From the NCBI RefSeq assembly GCF_048771995.1, contig NC_133030.1, forward strand, positions 15,095,501 through 15,159,500: 64,000 nucleotides of DNA, in the 5' to 3' direction. Position numbers and translations under genes: made by a program. The DNA comes from Taeniopygia guttata (taxonomy: Eukaryota; Chordata; Aves; Passeriformes; Estrildidae). This document shows positions 25,301-38,809 of this stretch, in pieces. The notes beneath the pieces were generated by a model that made no database searches, was not told the DNA's origin, and saw nothing but the letters and a program-made list of their open reading frames with translations. Numbering within the stretch: position 1 is the stretch's first letter; each line of letters starts with the position of its first letter.

Positions 25301-25496
25301 CATTCACAGTGATAAGGATATCTGTTCTTTGTTTTCCTTAAATCAGATTATTTTAATTCTGATAGTAATTAATATTTTTTTACTAATGAAATATCAGTTA
25401 ATTTTAATTAGACATTTTCTATGATCAAAGTTTTTTTAGTACTCAGCTCACAGTAAATTATTCCTAAAGGTTATGGATAAAGTTGCAAAAGTTTTA
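25301..25496 (-). repeat. Right arm of ~196-bp inverted repeat pair
   Basis: Reverse-complement partner of 24427-24623. The outer end is GTTGCAAAAGTTTTA (to 25496), followed by TAGGAGCACC. If the unit is a transposon the flanking dinucleotide could be TA on both sides, but TA is its own reverse complement, so TA duplication and terminal repeat cannot be told apart here. Confidence 0.92.
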
Positions 25497-27241
25497 TAGG
25501 AGCACCTAAGTGCTTTTCTGCTTTATGAGATATCTTCAAATAATTTTGATTTTAATATTATCCTTAATATACCTTATTTAATAATGAAAACAAATGGGGT
25601 TTTTAATTATCTTGGTATTGATAAAATCTTAATATTGGTGGAACATAAATTCTATTTTTCTGGGTCATATACTTTTAGGTTGGGCTGATCCTACAGAAAA
25701 GCAGCTTTTCATTTTCCCTTAGTGGTCCAATTCTGCAAAATAAAACCAGTGTACAAGGGAAAGGAAGCTTGAGTTTTCAGTGTGGGGCAGTGGTACTCAG
25801 ACATGCTGTATTTCCCCTGCAGTTTTCTGCCTTCCATGTGCTGAATTCTAGTTCATTGCCTACTTCAGGGCAGAGTGTACAAATTTCAGAGAAAGTAGAA
25901 TAGCTGTAAACTTGCATTAAAATAATGGGCCATAGCATAGTATTTTTGGATTCCAATTCTCTGTAGCAAGGAGAGTGAGCCATATTTTCAGCTGGTATAA
26001 CATGGCACTGCTCCATGATTGCTATCTCTTGTTGATATCCATGCTGTCCTCCAGTAAAACAGAAGCTGTTGATTTGCTGTAGGTTTTATATTCATAATGA
26101 ATCTATATTAGAACATTGTTTTACTTAAAAAAAATTAGTTTCCTAGTTCCTGTGTCAGATGTGAGCTTTATGTTTATATTTATGGAATCCCCATTTTGCC
26201 CAGAAAATGAGTGTTTGTCAAATTTGGAAAATATTTTTTTTTTATTTTTTGGTGATGCTTCGTAACTTGAAAATCTCATCCTTTGAATCTGAACTGATCT
26301 CTTGAGGCTTTTGTTCTTCAGTATCAGCTTCATGAGATCTAATGGCATGTGGAAGAAAAACATATGTGAAAACTTGTTCACTAGAATGGAAGGGCCTGTT
26401 GATAATTAGCTGGAATACCACCAACAGATAAAACAGGTGGAAAATATCTACACATGAACTTTGCTGTAATCAGAAAAAAAACAGCATAAAATATTGTGTG
26501 GAAGTCTTCGAGGGATGGCAGGGTTATACACTTTCCCAGGCATTGTAATTGGGAAAGCCAAGCTGTTGAGAGTCAAGTGCATGAATAATTAAAACTAGGT
26601 CAATTTGTTCTCAAAGACCATGATCTGAGTAATTTTCAAGCATGAACTTTCTTCATATAAAGGAACTTCACTGCCAGGCATGCACTGCATATAGGATTTG
26701 AGCATGCCTGCTCAGCCCTAGTGCAAGGGAGTTGGGAGTTTGATGGTGCCAACAGTGGACTGACCTTTTGGTATTTCATTTTTTCTGCCTCCTGTTTGCC
26801 ACAGGCCAGGTAAGGTGTTTCAGGCTGGGTGGTTGATTGTTTTCTTTAAAAAGCAGTATTTATTATGTGTTGCAAAAAATCATTTTGCTGGTGTGTGATG
26901 GAGCAGGCAGATGAAAAGGTTGATGTCAGTCCCTGCCAGAGCAGTGGCAGGCTGAAATGTGTGCTCTTGGCTTTTTTGCACTTGTGTCTTTATCAGTACC
27001 AGTTCAACACATTGATGTGTAAACTGTTAGAGGCAAAAGCCAGCTCCTGAGTCTTCAGCCAGAAATCCCAGGGCAGGCTGAGGGCTGTGGTTATATTTTC
27101 TTATAGAGCTGTGGTGTTTAATGTCAGTCTTTATCTTGGAGCCTGAAGAGTTTGTGTATTGGATTCTGGAACTCGTGTTTCAAAGATAGCACTGAAATGA
27201 CAATTTTATCTCTTTCCTGTTGGAAGAGGCTTTAGTTATGT

Positions 27242-27242
<1 letters not shown>

Positions 27243-27278
<36 letters not shown>
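27243..27278 (+). repeat. T36 homopolymer
   Basis: Thirty-six T in a row, the longest homopolymer in the window. On the minus strand this would be an A36 tail, but the sequence before it (27279-27550 read leftwards) has no AATAAA signal and no recognisable transcript. The run length may also be affected by sequencing error. Confidence 0.9.
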
Positions 27279-30200
27279 CTCTAACAGAAGAAAAATGAAG
27301 CTAGAATATCTAACCTGAGCTGGAAACTTTGGTTTCCTTGGCTGCTTCTGTTAGCTAGCCATCAGGACACACTACATCAAGGTGTAGATCTGCTAGAGAT
27401 GGCATTTAGTAGTAGAGAAGATAGTGATGTGGCTGCTTTAGCCCCTCTACACACAATGCTTGCATTATACATGAAATCCCACCAGAAAGGTCTGAGTGGC
27501 TGCAATAGCTCCTCTGAGAAAAGGAAGGCAGAAAGTGAGCTTGAAACACTCTGAGTCATGATTTTTGCATATTTGATCTATTGTGTCTTAAGGAACACAC
27601 TTTGATTTTTTGAGATCTGATTTCTGGCTTGTAGAGTTTCTCCTTACTCTCTCCCACAGTCCACAACTATTCTGCCAGATGAAAATGAGAAAATATACTA
27701 ACTGTGTTTGTACTGAGGAAGTGGTTTGCTTATAAATGGTGACCATATGAAACCTATAAATGCTGATACCAAAACTATAGTTGATTATACGGATGTGGGC
27801 CCTGGAAAAAGGAAAATGGGGTCTATTTGCTAGCTAAAGGGAAAGATCTTGCTGCTGCCTAGGCTTTTTGCCAAGGCACAGCTGAAGTAAGGTTATTTTA
27901 GGTGTGTGTTGTATGAGAGCTTTTTGCCCCTTTGATTTTTATATAAGTTCTAGTATGAACACTGCTGTGAACAAAGAGCAAGTCTTGTCTGATTTCACAT
28001 TTTCACTGAGCTGCTACTGGAAAGGCTTTGACAGCTGAGCATGGGACAGGGCTCCCAGTGCTGCCTTCAGCCCTGAGTTGGTGCTGCTCACTCTCTGACA
28101 GGAGACAAAACTCTGAAGACTGTAAGGTGTTGGTATCTGCAGAGCTCCATCCTCTCTGCCTTCTCCAAGTGTCCCAGCAGAGACCTTCCTGCCAGCCCTG
28201 AGTCAGAGCAGTTATTTAACATAAACACTGATTCTCATCCTGGGGAAATGTAGAGCTGGGAACATGAAGTGGATTAAAAACTAGAGGTGGATTTCCCTAG
28301 AAATATTAGGATTAGGTCATGATGCATGGCACTGTTAAACACCAGTGTAGAGTCAATGAGGGGCAGACCATTACACTTATCTCTCAAACTGAGGTTTGCT
28401 GTTGAAGTTCTGTCATCCTTCTAACTCATAAACTTTACTACTCCTATACCCACATTATTTTTTTTTTACTGGGACCTTCGATGTAAGCTACAAAATCAGT
28501 TAATCAATAGATTTTCTTAAAAGGAAAAAAGCAGTGATGAATATTCAGCAGTTGTAAAAATGCTCTTGAGGTTGCCATCTAATAGAGGTGAAGCAAAAAG
28601 TGGAAGCTGATTAGATTTCAAAAAAAAATGGGTTATTCATCTATTTATAGGAATTTGGGTCTTTATATGCCAGGTTTTATAATTTAGTGTTCAGAACACC
28701 CTGATTTTAAGCACTTCTGGAAAAATCACTAAATGAAGGAAAAGTAAGAGGAATGTTAATAGAACCTAATTATGTTGATTTACAAAAGAAAAATGCAGTC
28801 AACATGAATTGCCAAATATAACACTGTGCTGTGTCTGAAATGTGCTCTCATCATTGCTGAGACATTGCCCTGTGCCAGGGACTTACTGTCTCCAGCACAG
28901 ACTGATGTCCTAAGCATGAGATGCAATGGCATTTTTCGTGGTGCATCTTCTTTTTTTTCATGGTCATTTTCAATGAATGTGCCTCCCCAGAGCAGCTTTT
29001 TCTTTTATATCTATTTTCTTGCATTCTTTTTGTATTTGAATGCCCTTGCCTCTCCCATTTCTAACTCCTTTCCTTTGGAGAACATCTGAAGGACTTCTGA
29101 AAAGAATGTGACCTTTGGTTGATGTGAAAATGTAAAAAAAAAAAAAAGTGTTTCTGGACTTGTCTGGAGTTATATTAAACAGCTCCTGAGACCTGGGAGA
29201 CTTGGAAACCCTCAGGGAATTGTTGTACCCTGTGTTTGGTTATATTAAAAATACTCTGCATATAATTATTTAAATCTAAACGTGTACAAATTATGAAATT
29301 AAGGACTGCTATAGGGTGACATACTTAATATCATGTGTGGAAATATTGCCTGTTTCTAGTTATCTAAGTATTACTATAGCTAGAAAACAATGTCAATGGT
29401 TTTGAGAGGAGGAAAAAAGGCTCAAAACAAAACTAAGCAAAGCCTGATGTTATGTGAGCAGAGCTGGGCTGTTCATGTCACTTTTCCTGGTGCTGTTTTC
29501 CACCTGATGTGTGTGCCTGACCCTTAATATTTGTGAATTGTGATGTGGATGCTAATGCAGCACACCTGCCTAAAGTGGAGTGAACTTGTACACTGTATTT
29601 TAGTATAATCTCACTTAAATTCAAGTGATTTGTAAATAATACTTGCAAATTGGATCAGTTTGTAGCAGTTCATGTCCCTGTGCTGGACAAAGCTGTGCAC
29701 AGCATGGACAGGACCCCTGCTTGGGCCAGCAGGGACTGGCAGTGAGTGGGGACGAGGACAGGAGCTGTGAGCATCAGCATTCCTGCCGGCACCAGCGACA
29801 GGAGATGATGCCCAGTGACTCATCCTAGGCCAGATCATTCTTTCCAATCCTTGCTCTTGTGTTTTCTTGGCAGCAGTTTGGCCACGTTATCAGGCCAACT
29901 TGGCTGTGCTGTCACTGCTGGTGGGATTGGCCCAAGGAGCTGTGCTCCCACTATGGTCTGCCCCAAGGGAAGGGAGGATTTCTCCCTGAAGAGCTTAGGG
30001 AAAACTCAGCTGCAACATTGGCTCTCCCTGCCTCCTCCACTTCAGTGTCTTCTAATTTTTGCTACTCCAATTAGCCTATTTTGAGCAACTACTCAGAGTC
30101 TGAGCAGAAATTCTGTATACTCAATATTCAATTTTCAGTACTTCTTGGTGTAGTTTTGATGTGTAGCAATTTGACTGGCAATATACCTTGACTGTCTCAG

Positions 30201-31183
30201 TTCATCTGAAATTTCCTATTTGGCTCTCTGGGGGAATTTTGTAACTACAAAAGTATAAATGTTCACTATTTGGTATAGAAAAGTTATTTTGGAGAATTAA
30301 ATTTTTAAAAATGTGGATCCAAGCTCACATCGTCCTTGCCTTTTGTCATCTGTGGGTTTTTACATTTCCTTTTAATAATTTAGCCTTCCTGTGTGATTTC
30401 AAGTGCCACATAAATTGTTTTCACTCCTCTTATCTACTGTATGAAGGACTGGCTTGAAGTCTATTTTAAGTCGGTGGCTTTCAGGCAGGTGATTTTTAGT
30501 GGAAATTAACTGCAGAACGTTTCAGAGGTTCATCACAGGTTAAAAAGATTCAAGTCCAAGCCACTTCCTTTATCACCAGAGGGAATGTCAGCAGATATGT
30601 TTAGTCTGAGAGCAGGAGGGTGAACAAGGAAGACATTGTATGAAGAGGTGTAGATCAAGCAGAGGTAACCACCAGGGACTGGAAGACCTGAGTGTTGCTT
30701 ATTAAGGTCTAGAACGGTTATTCCTAAAATATTTAAAGGGGAGGGGATTTTCTGGAAATAACAATGGATAAATCTTTGCCTAGTAAAAATTGGTGTAGCT
30801 TAGAGCTGCTGAGAATCTTGACTAAAATTTTTTTAATATGTAGAGCTAGAAATTATGACATAATTCATAAGAGGATGACGGTAGCTAGAAAAATCATCAA
30901 TAAGAATTGATTTGCAGAAAATAGGATCTGGAGCCATTGAAATGCAGACCTTCCCTAGGAATTCAGGAGTTTTGTGAAGGAGGCCTTTTGAATAATCTGG
31001 CCAGCGCTGTTGGCTATAAGGCACCAAATGACTGTGAAATTTATACAGCCTAGTTGTGGTAAGCTGGTCTTTGTACAAAATTCATCACTGCAAGCAGCCA
31101 GTCTGGATTCCTTGCTCATAGAAGTGAGTGAACACATGCTAAGAGTAGGAAGGGTTTCATTGTGCCAGCAGCTTTAGAAGAAT

Positions 31184-31214
31184 TGAATAAAATCAGAAAA
31201 AAAAAAAAAAAAAG
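31184..31214 (+). repeat. AATAAA followed by A18, retroposon-like tail
   Basis: AATAAA starts at 31184, followed after about 7 nt by 18 A (31197-31214). This is the layout of a retroposed mRNA 3' end on the plus strand. The upstream 350 bp shows no reading frame that I recognise, and no target duplication of the bases after the tail was seen upstream, so it could equally be chance. Confidence 0.35.
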
Positions 31215-32439
31215 TAGTCCATTCAAATGAAGCCTCTGAATAGAGATGCTGGCAGCAGTTGTATTTTCTGTGGTGTGTTCCTTGCAGTCCCCCAGCAAAC
31301 CTTCACTGCCTGGCACAGGCAAGTGCAGCTCCCATTAAGCCTAGCAGGAGCTGTGCTTGCTGAACTTGGCCTTCTGCCTGTAGAAAATTAAATGTGTTGG
31401 CAGGTTAGCCAGAGGAAAATGTTCTTCTATTTGGGTCGCTCGGCGCTTGTTCTGAGGCATTCTGGGCCTGTGGAAGAGAGAAATTCTCCAAAATTAGGGC
31501 TAGCCAGGAGGGCTTAGACAAATTACCTATTCCTCTTTTCCCTCAGATAGATTCTGGGAGGCCTGAGAGTGGCACAAGCATGGTCACTGGCAGGCTCAGC
31601 ACACATGGTGGCTTGTCCTGCACCTTGGACTTCATGTTCTGGTCTGTAATAATGAGAAGCACTCGTTCATTTTCTCTTTTATAAGGGAAATGTTTGAAAG
31701 GGGACAGCAAAGTCACAACTTTTTTTCCTCCAGGTGTCAGGGTCAGACAAGTGTGTATACAGTGGGGATTGTAATGTGTATGTACTCACACATCCCCTTC
31801 AACTCCTGGAAAAGAACAGATGAATGTGTGAAAAGATTCTCAAATCAAGGACTAGTTCTGAGTTATTGCAGTGTGAGCATTTCCTCTTTTTCTGGGCTCT
31901 GTTTTAGCCCCAACTTGTTATTTATTTATATATCCTCCTGAATCTCCCTCTTAATTTGTGAAAGGGGCTGAGCTGTCCTGTCCTGGGATTTCATAAATTA
32001 AAAATATCCCGCTATCCAAATGTCTTAGGACATTGAGTCCTTGTTTTGAAGAGAGTGAGGAAGTCACTTAGTAGTGTAAATCCCATTACAGATAAATGAG
32101 ATTCAGGCTTGCTCATGCCTATTCTTTTATTTAAATGGAAATTTGGTCTCCTGCTAGCATATGGTCACTTTGTGTGCTCCTTGAAATTGTGCCTAAAATA
32201 AAGCATTCCTTGTTAGATGCTGGTATCCCTTGCGTGGTATGATGACTTACTTCTGAAATGGACAGAATTATATTAACTGCAGCTGCAATACTCCAGTCTC
32301 TCTTAGAATGTTTACAATAAAAACCTGATGCTGACAAGTATTGTGGACCGTATTTATTCTCCTGCTGTGGATTAAACAATTGATTCTGGAAGATTAAAAT
32401 GCCCTACCTGCCTTCTTGCACACTTCTGTTTTGCCATGT

Positions 32440-32720
32440 CAAACAATATAAAATGAATACCGCACTTCCCTCTATCTAATTGAATAATTTACTGTAAATA
32501 GCTGTCATTTACTTTGGAGCAGTAGGGGATCATTAGCCAAATGGATGTGAGTAAGTCATGCCTTTAATGCGTTAGAGGGGCCTGAAATGGAATCATCTAA
32601 ATGGGACCATCAATACAGCACTGCTGAATTAAGTCAGGGGCACTTAAAGCTTTAAGTCCTCTTTCTTGTAAATTACATGCTTCCTTTAGAAGAAAGATAA
32701 TCATGAACTTGCATAAAATA
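32440..32720. other. Candidate conserved noncoding block
   Basis: No repeat or ORF signature. The sequence is unusually rich in regulatory-looking words, such as CATTAGCC, CTAATTGAAT, TGAATTAAGTC and CACTTAAAGC (an NKX2-like core). It resembles deeply conserved enhancers in style only; conservation is untested. Confidence 0.2.
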
Positions 32721-35700
32721 TGGTATCTTTGTTTCAAAGCTTTATTTTTCATTAATAAAATAGTACAATTTAGACTACATGATTGGTAGGTATAACTGTG
32801 TTTTGGATTTCCCTCCTTTTAATTACATCCCTTCCTTAATGAGGGAAGCCCTCCTGCTCAGTCAGCAGCTACTTGTGCTGACTAATATTGGCTCTACTCT
32901 GTGAATAAGTAAGATGAGCAGGTAATAAAATATATTTTCTTGACTTTTATGGGTATGTGACCTGATAATTATTTGCAGAAACAGGTGTTTTGTGTATGTA
33001 ATTTTAGAAAGGTCCCAGTCAATCTTAACTCCTATATGTACAATAAGTTTTTGGCTGCTTTCACCACTGAAATCAGTGGCAAGGCTGTTGGGAACTTTAA
33101 TGCATTTTTTCCTCTCATTGACTTCTCCTGACCCCATCTAGTTCTTCCATTCAGTTTTCTGTTGTCCTGGAAAATGCTGGCCTTCAAAAGTTAAACCAGA
33201 AGCCAAACTTTCAAGGGCATTCTAAGAGGAGGATGTAATACAAGTAACAATTTTCTTGAGCTGTGAAAATTAACTTAAAAATGATTATAAATAATTTTAA
33301 CTTTGCTAGTTTGTAGCACAAAAAATCCACAAGAATTTCCCCTTTGAAGTTGAAGTCTCTTTAATGTCTATGATTCTGTGGCTGTGGGATGCCAGATTCT
33401 GGGCCACAGTGACTTTGAGGGAGCAAGTGGCACATGTGCTACAAAAAGAGCATTGCCCATCTGAGTTTTGATTTTGCAGTTTTATTTTTCTAATTTTTTA
33501 GGGGCTCTAAGATGTTAAATTTCCTGACTTATTTTTCCATGTTTACTCCCTACTGGATTCCCCTCTTAGTTACCTGCTGTCAGGATTCAACCATTTCACA
33601 TTTTTACTAAAATCTATTTTTGTGCCTTACGCATTTCACTCTCACATGTGTGAGGTCTTCAGTTCCTGGAATTAGATTTGAGCTGATGCTCTAGAATCAA
33701 GTTGAGGCTCAAGGGCTGTAAAAAGGCACCTCCAGCCACCACCTCTGCAGGCATAATCTGTCATTGCACTACAGGGTAAAGGGATCTGGAACATTATCAC
33801 TTCATTATCAGCATATGGAGAGAGGCTAAATAAGTTTCTGCATAGCTGTGAGAGGATGGTGATGCACCTTGTTGTGTAAAGCAGGATGATTTCTCTATTT
33901 TCATTCCCTGGATGTAACCACTGCCCTAGGTTTCCTGTAACTGATTTCTTTTTCCACCCCATCTTACTGAAATGCTTTCTTTTAAAAGGTAAATTAATCT
34001 TGTGCTTTGAAACTTTTCAGAATTTGCTTATGAACTGCTTTCCCTTTTATTGGATGAGTCATGAGTCGAAAGCTCTGTCCTGTAGTTCTACCGTGAGTAA
34101 TGCCTAACATTTTCTTGGGTTCTCTTTCAGAAGACTATTAAATTAAAAGAAGAATCTGTTTTTTGATATCTTAATGGACAATTAGGTGGCTGGGTCTCAG
34201 AACTGATTTACATTTACCACTGCAGTAATTTAAATTTTTTTCCTACAGTTTAAGGATGTCACTTTTTTCCTTGCATGTCCATGTTGCTGGTCACAGCATT
34301 CTATCTTTAAAGATATTTCAGGTTTTGGATGTGCTGTGCAAGTGCTGGTTGTGCTTTTGGGGGCAGTTTTCTCACTGAGGTCTGTACTGACAGAAGCTAG
34401 GAAAGGTGGGCCATGCACATGAGCTGCAAATTGCCTATGTGATATTCAAGTCCTAGTAATGAGTACAGATGATATGTGGCTTCAGGATCCTGTTCTTTCA
34501 CCTGGGCACTGACTGAGAGAGGTCATGGGCTATTTCCCTGAAACCTCTGCTCTGTGTCTTGTCCAGATAATGTGAATCTAAAGAAAAACTTCTGTGTGCA
34601 TCCTCTCCTGCTATTGGGGCAGACTGTGCCTGACTGCTGAGGTGGCAGATCCTTCCTGTGGGATGCCCAGGCACTGGCACATCAGTGGATGGGCATTTGC
34701 AATATTTAGAAAGATATTTGACATGCCTGACTCTCAGCTATTTACTGGTATAATGCAAGTGTAATTGGCACAGGCAGTACCTTGGATCCAGCTGGTGTTC
34801 AAGCTGGATTGTTGATAGCATCTCTAAACTTAGGCACACTGAAAATGATGAGAGCCACAGGTGCAGGTGGAATGTACACTTCATCACCCTGAGGGGTTAG
34901 AAAGGCATCTGTTTTCTTGCTGAGGCCAATTTATTGCCTTAGGTTGCACCAGAAGTATTGGAGGTGATGGGTGTTCGAAGACTTGGCAGAGTTTTCTGAG
35001 GCTGATAATGGAAAATGGAGACCAAGGAAACTCTTGATCATGGAACTATCTCTAGAAAACTGCTGATATTTTAATGAGTGAAACAGTGAAATCTGGAGGG
35101 ATTTTGAGTTCTCTTAGCTACTCTTGCAAATGGGAGATGGGCTGATCTACTGCCCACATATCACAGGTAACAACAGAAAGGAACTGGTCAGAAGACTGAA
35201 ATTTTCAGGGCAGTAGATCAACAGTGTGACTTCTAACTTTTGGTGCATTTGCAACTGAAACAGTCAATGCCAAATTTCTGGAAATGGAAGTTCACGGAGA
35301 ACTTTAACACTTCTTTGTTCTTACCAGTCTCACGTGTCTGGAGGGTTAATAGTGCAGAGACCTGCATTGGAAATGAGTGAACAAACTGCTTTCCAAATGT
35401 GAGTTTAATGTGCCTTTGTTTGACTCGCAGGGAAACAAAGTTCTGTGACATAGTCATAAATAACTGCAAAGCTCAAGCTAATATTATGGATAATAATATT
35501 AGCACTTTAAGTTACTGTTATTTTTTCTGTGGGGAGGAAAAATAAAGTTTGGAATCTGAGAACTCCTAAACCTCATGATTACAAATTCATTGAATTTGGC
35601 TGCTAATAGCAAAATTGGCTCTAGGACTTTTCCTCCCAGCTACTTCTGGTATGTGTTTCTGCTTGTGCCATCACAAACTGTTACAACCTCATGATAATAA

Positions 35701-36329
35701 TTGGAAATATTTATCAAAGCACTAGGCCTGATCTGCAAGGAGATTTGTACAGTTTAAAAAAGAATTTTTCTTTTCTTTCAATATCCATTTTTAGAAAATC
35801 ATCAGAACAAACAATGCAGCCATACTGGAACAGACTGTATAGCAATTTGTCGTGTACTCAGAACTTGTGTGCCAGATCCTTGCGTAATGGGTTACTGAAC
35901 ATCAGCTGATAGAGCTAAAGTTGTTGGACTTTGGTAATTTGCTGCCTATCTGGGAGTTACCAGTGTAAAAGAAGATAGAGTTGTATACCTGCCAAATTTG
36001 GAGGTTTAGTAATTAAAAGCACTGTGAAATATAGTCACTTTTTAATTGAAACTGCACAGGTCCCTACTGAGCTACAATATTTTCAGATGTGGCATGGTTG
36101 TTCACACACTCATCAAAATCCAAACTTCACTTCCTCATGAGCAGTACTCCTCTTCTTATATTTCTTATTATTTTGCCTGTGATCTCTTCCCTGGCTTTTC
36201 CATACTAAAGCTCCAGCCTGTGAATTGAGAAGGGAGGAAAGATTAAAAAAACAAAACCAGCAACAATGTCAACAATAAACCTCCAACAAAACCCAGACTC
36301 AAAGGGCTCCAAAGAAAACTGTCCTGTGC

Positions 36330-36400
36330 AGGGCCAAAAGCTGGACTTGCTGATCCTGACGGTCCCATCCAGCTCACCATAGTCTGCGGTTCTATGAACT
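36330..36400 (+). mobile_element. CR1 LINE fragment, extreme 3' end
   Basis: A short, diverged CR1 end: GTCCTGTGCAGGGCC, then AGCTGGACTTGCTGATCCTG, GGTCCCATCCAGCTC, and a terminal GGTTCTATGAAC. It stands directly before a second CR1 piece in the same orientation. Confidence 0.7.
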
Positions 36401-36407
36401 TCATTAC

Positions 36408-36720
36408 AGTCTACAGCAGCCTCATGAGGGCAAGAGGAGGGGCAGGCACTGATCTCCCTGGTGACCTCTGACAGGACCTGAGGGAATGGCCTGAAGTGGT
36501 CAGGGAAGGTTCAGGATTGATATCAGGGAAAGGTTTTTCAGCAGAGGGCACTGGAGCAGCTCCCAGGGAAGTGCTTGCAGAATCAAGCCTGCCAGAGCCC
36601 ATGAAAAATTTGGACAATGCTCTTGGCACACGGTGTGGCTCTTGGGGATTTTCCTGTGGAAGGTCTAAAGTTGGACTTTGATAATCCTTGGGGTCCCTTC
36701 CAATCCAGGATATCTTGTGA
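36408..36720 (+). mobile_element. CR1 LINE, 3' end, plus strand
   Basis: A diverged 5'-truncated CR1: GGCAGGCACTGATCTCC, GGATTGATATCAGGGAAAGG, GTTGGACTTTGATAATCCTT, GGGTCCCTTCCAATCCAGGA, ending TATCTTGTGA. It contains the frame 36496-36681, a chance ORF within the repeat. Confidence 0.8.
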
Positions 36721-38809
36721 GCCTTACAAATACTGCCATTCCATCAGGTAATACCACCTGAGCTTTTATTTTGCTTGGCCTTGTGGAGCTCTGCAGCCAG
36801 AGGCTCAGGAGAACTTGGGGCACACAGGCTGAGTGCAGCTCACTGACTTGGAGCAGGATTTGCGTTTTCTGCTCCCACACCCAACTTGACCTCTGGTGCA
36901 AAAGCAATGTGAGCAGGCTGGGAAGTCCCCCTGGGCCTTTAGTTCTGCTTGGATTTTCTGAATGTGCTCTGTTCATGTTACACCCACCCCAAGGCAGCAG
37001 ATATGGGAATAATCCCACAGAGCAGTTTTGCCTCTAGCCCTGCTGAGGATTCCCTCTCTTTGATATTGTTATATCTTTTTGGCTCCTCCACTTTTTTTTT
37101 TTCTTTTGTGCAGAGGGCAGAGGAAGAAGAAAATATCTGGTGTTTGGATTCTCTTTGACAGTGGTTCAAAGTTATAAATGAAGTGTTTTCTCCTTACAAA
37201 CAGAAAAAGCTCATTGCTGCTTTATGACTTGTTATTTGTGTAGAATTATAATGACTAGGTAGCATAGTTTGCTGACAGTCTGTCTGGAAGTGCTAATTGG
37301 AGTTAATTAGACAAAAAAAGCAAGAAATAGAAACTATGCTCAAATTTTGCTCTAGGCTCTGTGTTCTTGTTTTTTAGTGTATAGGTAATTTCACACCATA
37401 CTTTGACTCTTTTTTAGCTTTCAGGAAGTTAGTCCACTGGATTTGCTCTATCTAGAAAAGGCAGACTTGAAAGTAGAACTTGCAGTGAGCATGAAGAGAG
37501 CTGGGATCCTTGAAAATATGTAGCTCAACCAAATGTGTATTTAATTTTCTTTGGTCTGTTAGTTCACCTTCTATGCTTGGTTCCCAACTGGATCTCCTGC
37601 TCTTGCATTCTGTTGAGTTACCTTATAGGCAGGCAATAACTTTGATCTCTCTCAGCTACTTTCCTTTTAACTTTTCTGTAGTTCTCTGATGTCCTTGTTT
37701 TTTCTTTTCCCCAATATGTTGTAGAAAGGTGAAAAAATATTGCTGAAGCTGATTGAAAGAAGCAGGAAGTTTATTAGTAATTCAAATAGAGAAGTGATTT
37801 AAAGACTAGAGATAAACACACATTTATCTAAAAATTAGCTGTTCTTGGCCTTCTGTGACTGTGTTATCTTCCCTGGTCTAAAGCTGGTCTTAAGTTTTTC
37901 AGAGTTATGACCAAAAAAGAGTAATTTGATATTAACTCTGTAAAATGATAAACTTAACCACCACTGGCAAATATTGTGAAAATATGACCACTGTTTACCC
38001 TGCAATGCCTTGTGATGCTAGCCCAATACAGCCTTGGCTAGTGTGGGCTTTGACCTGAATTAATAATATTGCTTTGCTCCTCTCTGTTAAAATGTCAGAT
38101 TTGTTTTTCTTTTTGAGGAATATCAATGTAAATAAAGATGTCTTTTAGACTTCCTGTCTGACTAACAGAAATGGCTATTAAGATGAAATCCTTTCATTAC
38201 AGGTAATGGTTTGTACACAGAGATGTGCAAATATTGTCATGTTTCCTTGCAGTGAGTTATTTGTGTAGGTCTCTGTTCTTTTCCCTTTGAAGTGATTAAA
38301 TACAATGTTATCTTTATGTACTTTTTTACACTATTAAACTCTGGAATATTTTGTTTCTACTTGCATTATACTTTGGGTTAGTCAATTATTTTTTATTTTA
38401 TGCCTCAATAGGGAAAGGACTTTTAAAAATTTCTTTTCATGTTAAGATCCTTTTGGAATTTTTGCATGTTTGTAGGGGAATAAGGACTCTTAGCTCCAAT
38501 TTCATTACACTTGGGAGAGTCATGTTATCTAATAACAGAAAACTGATATTCTATAGGCATTTCCTCTGAGCAGCACAGTCTAGACTTCTACATTTGTACA
38601 TTCTAAGGTGCAAAAATCTTCTATTTTCCCTTAAGCCCTGCATAAGGGCTGGTTGAAAGAACAGCCCTTTTATTTCTGATCTCTGTACGTGGAGACCAGA
38701 TGAAATCCTGGCTGTGGTGTCAGGGTAAATGAGATCATAGGAGGGCAATTTCACTTGAGGTCATTTATTGTCAGCACAAACCTCTGACCTCTAATATCAG
38801 CTCAGGAAG
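36721..38809. other. Noncoding DNA, no gene recognised
   Basis: No repeat, RNA or coding signature. The overlapping ORFs at 36665-37169 on both strands have no recognisable domain. Confidence 0.55.

Larger units (their letters stand above)
20515..36329. other. Noncoding DNA, no gene recognised
   Basis: About 15.8 kb with no exon, CR1 or LTR that I can support. Frames are short and stop-filled. It holds an inverted repeat pair (24427-25496), homopolymer runs (A18 at 23260, T36 at 27243, A18 at 31197) and one candidate conserved block (32440-32720), each listed separately. It may be intergenic or intronic. Confidence 0.55.
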
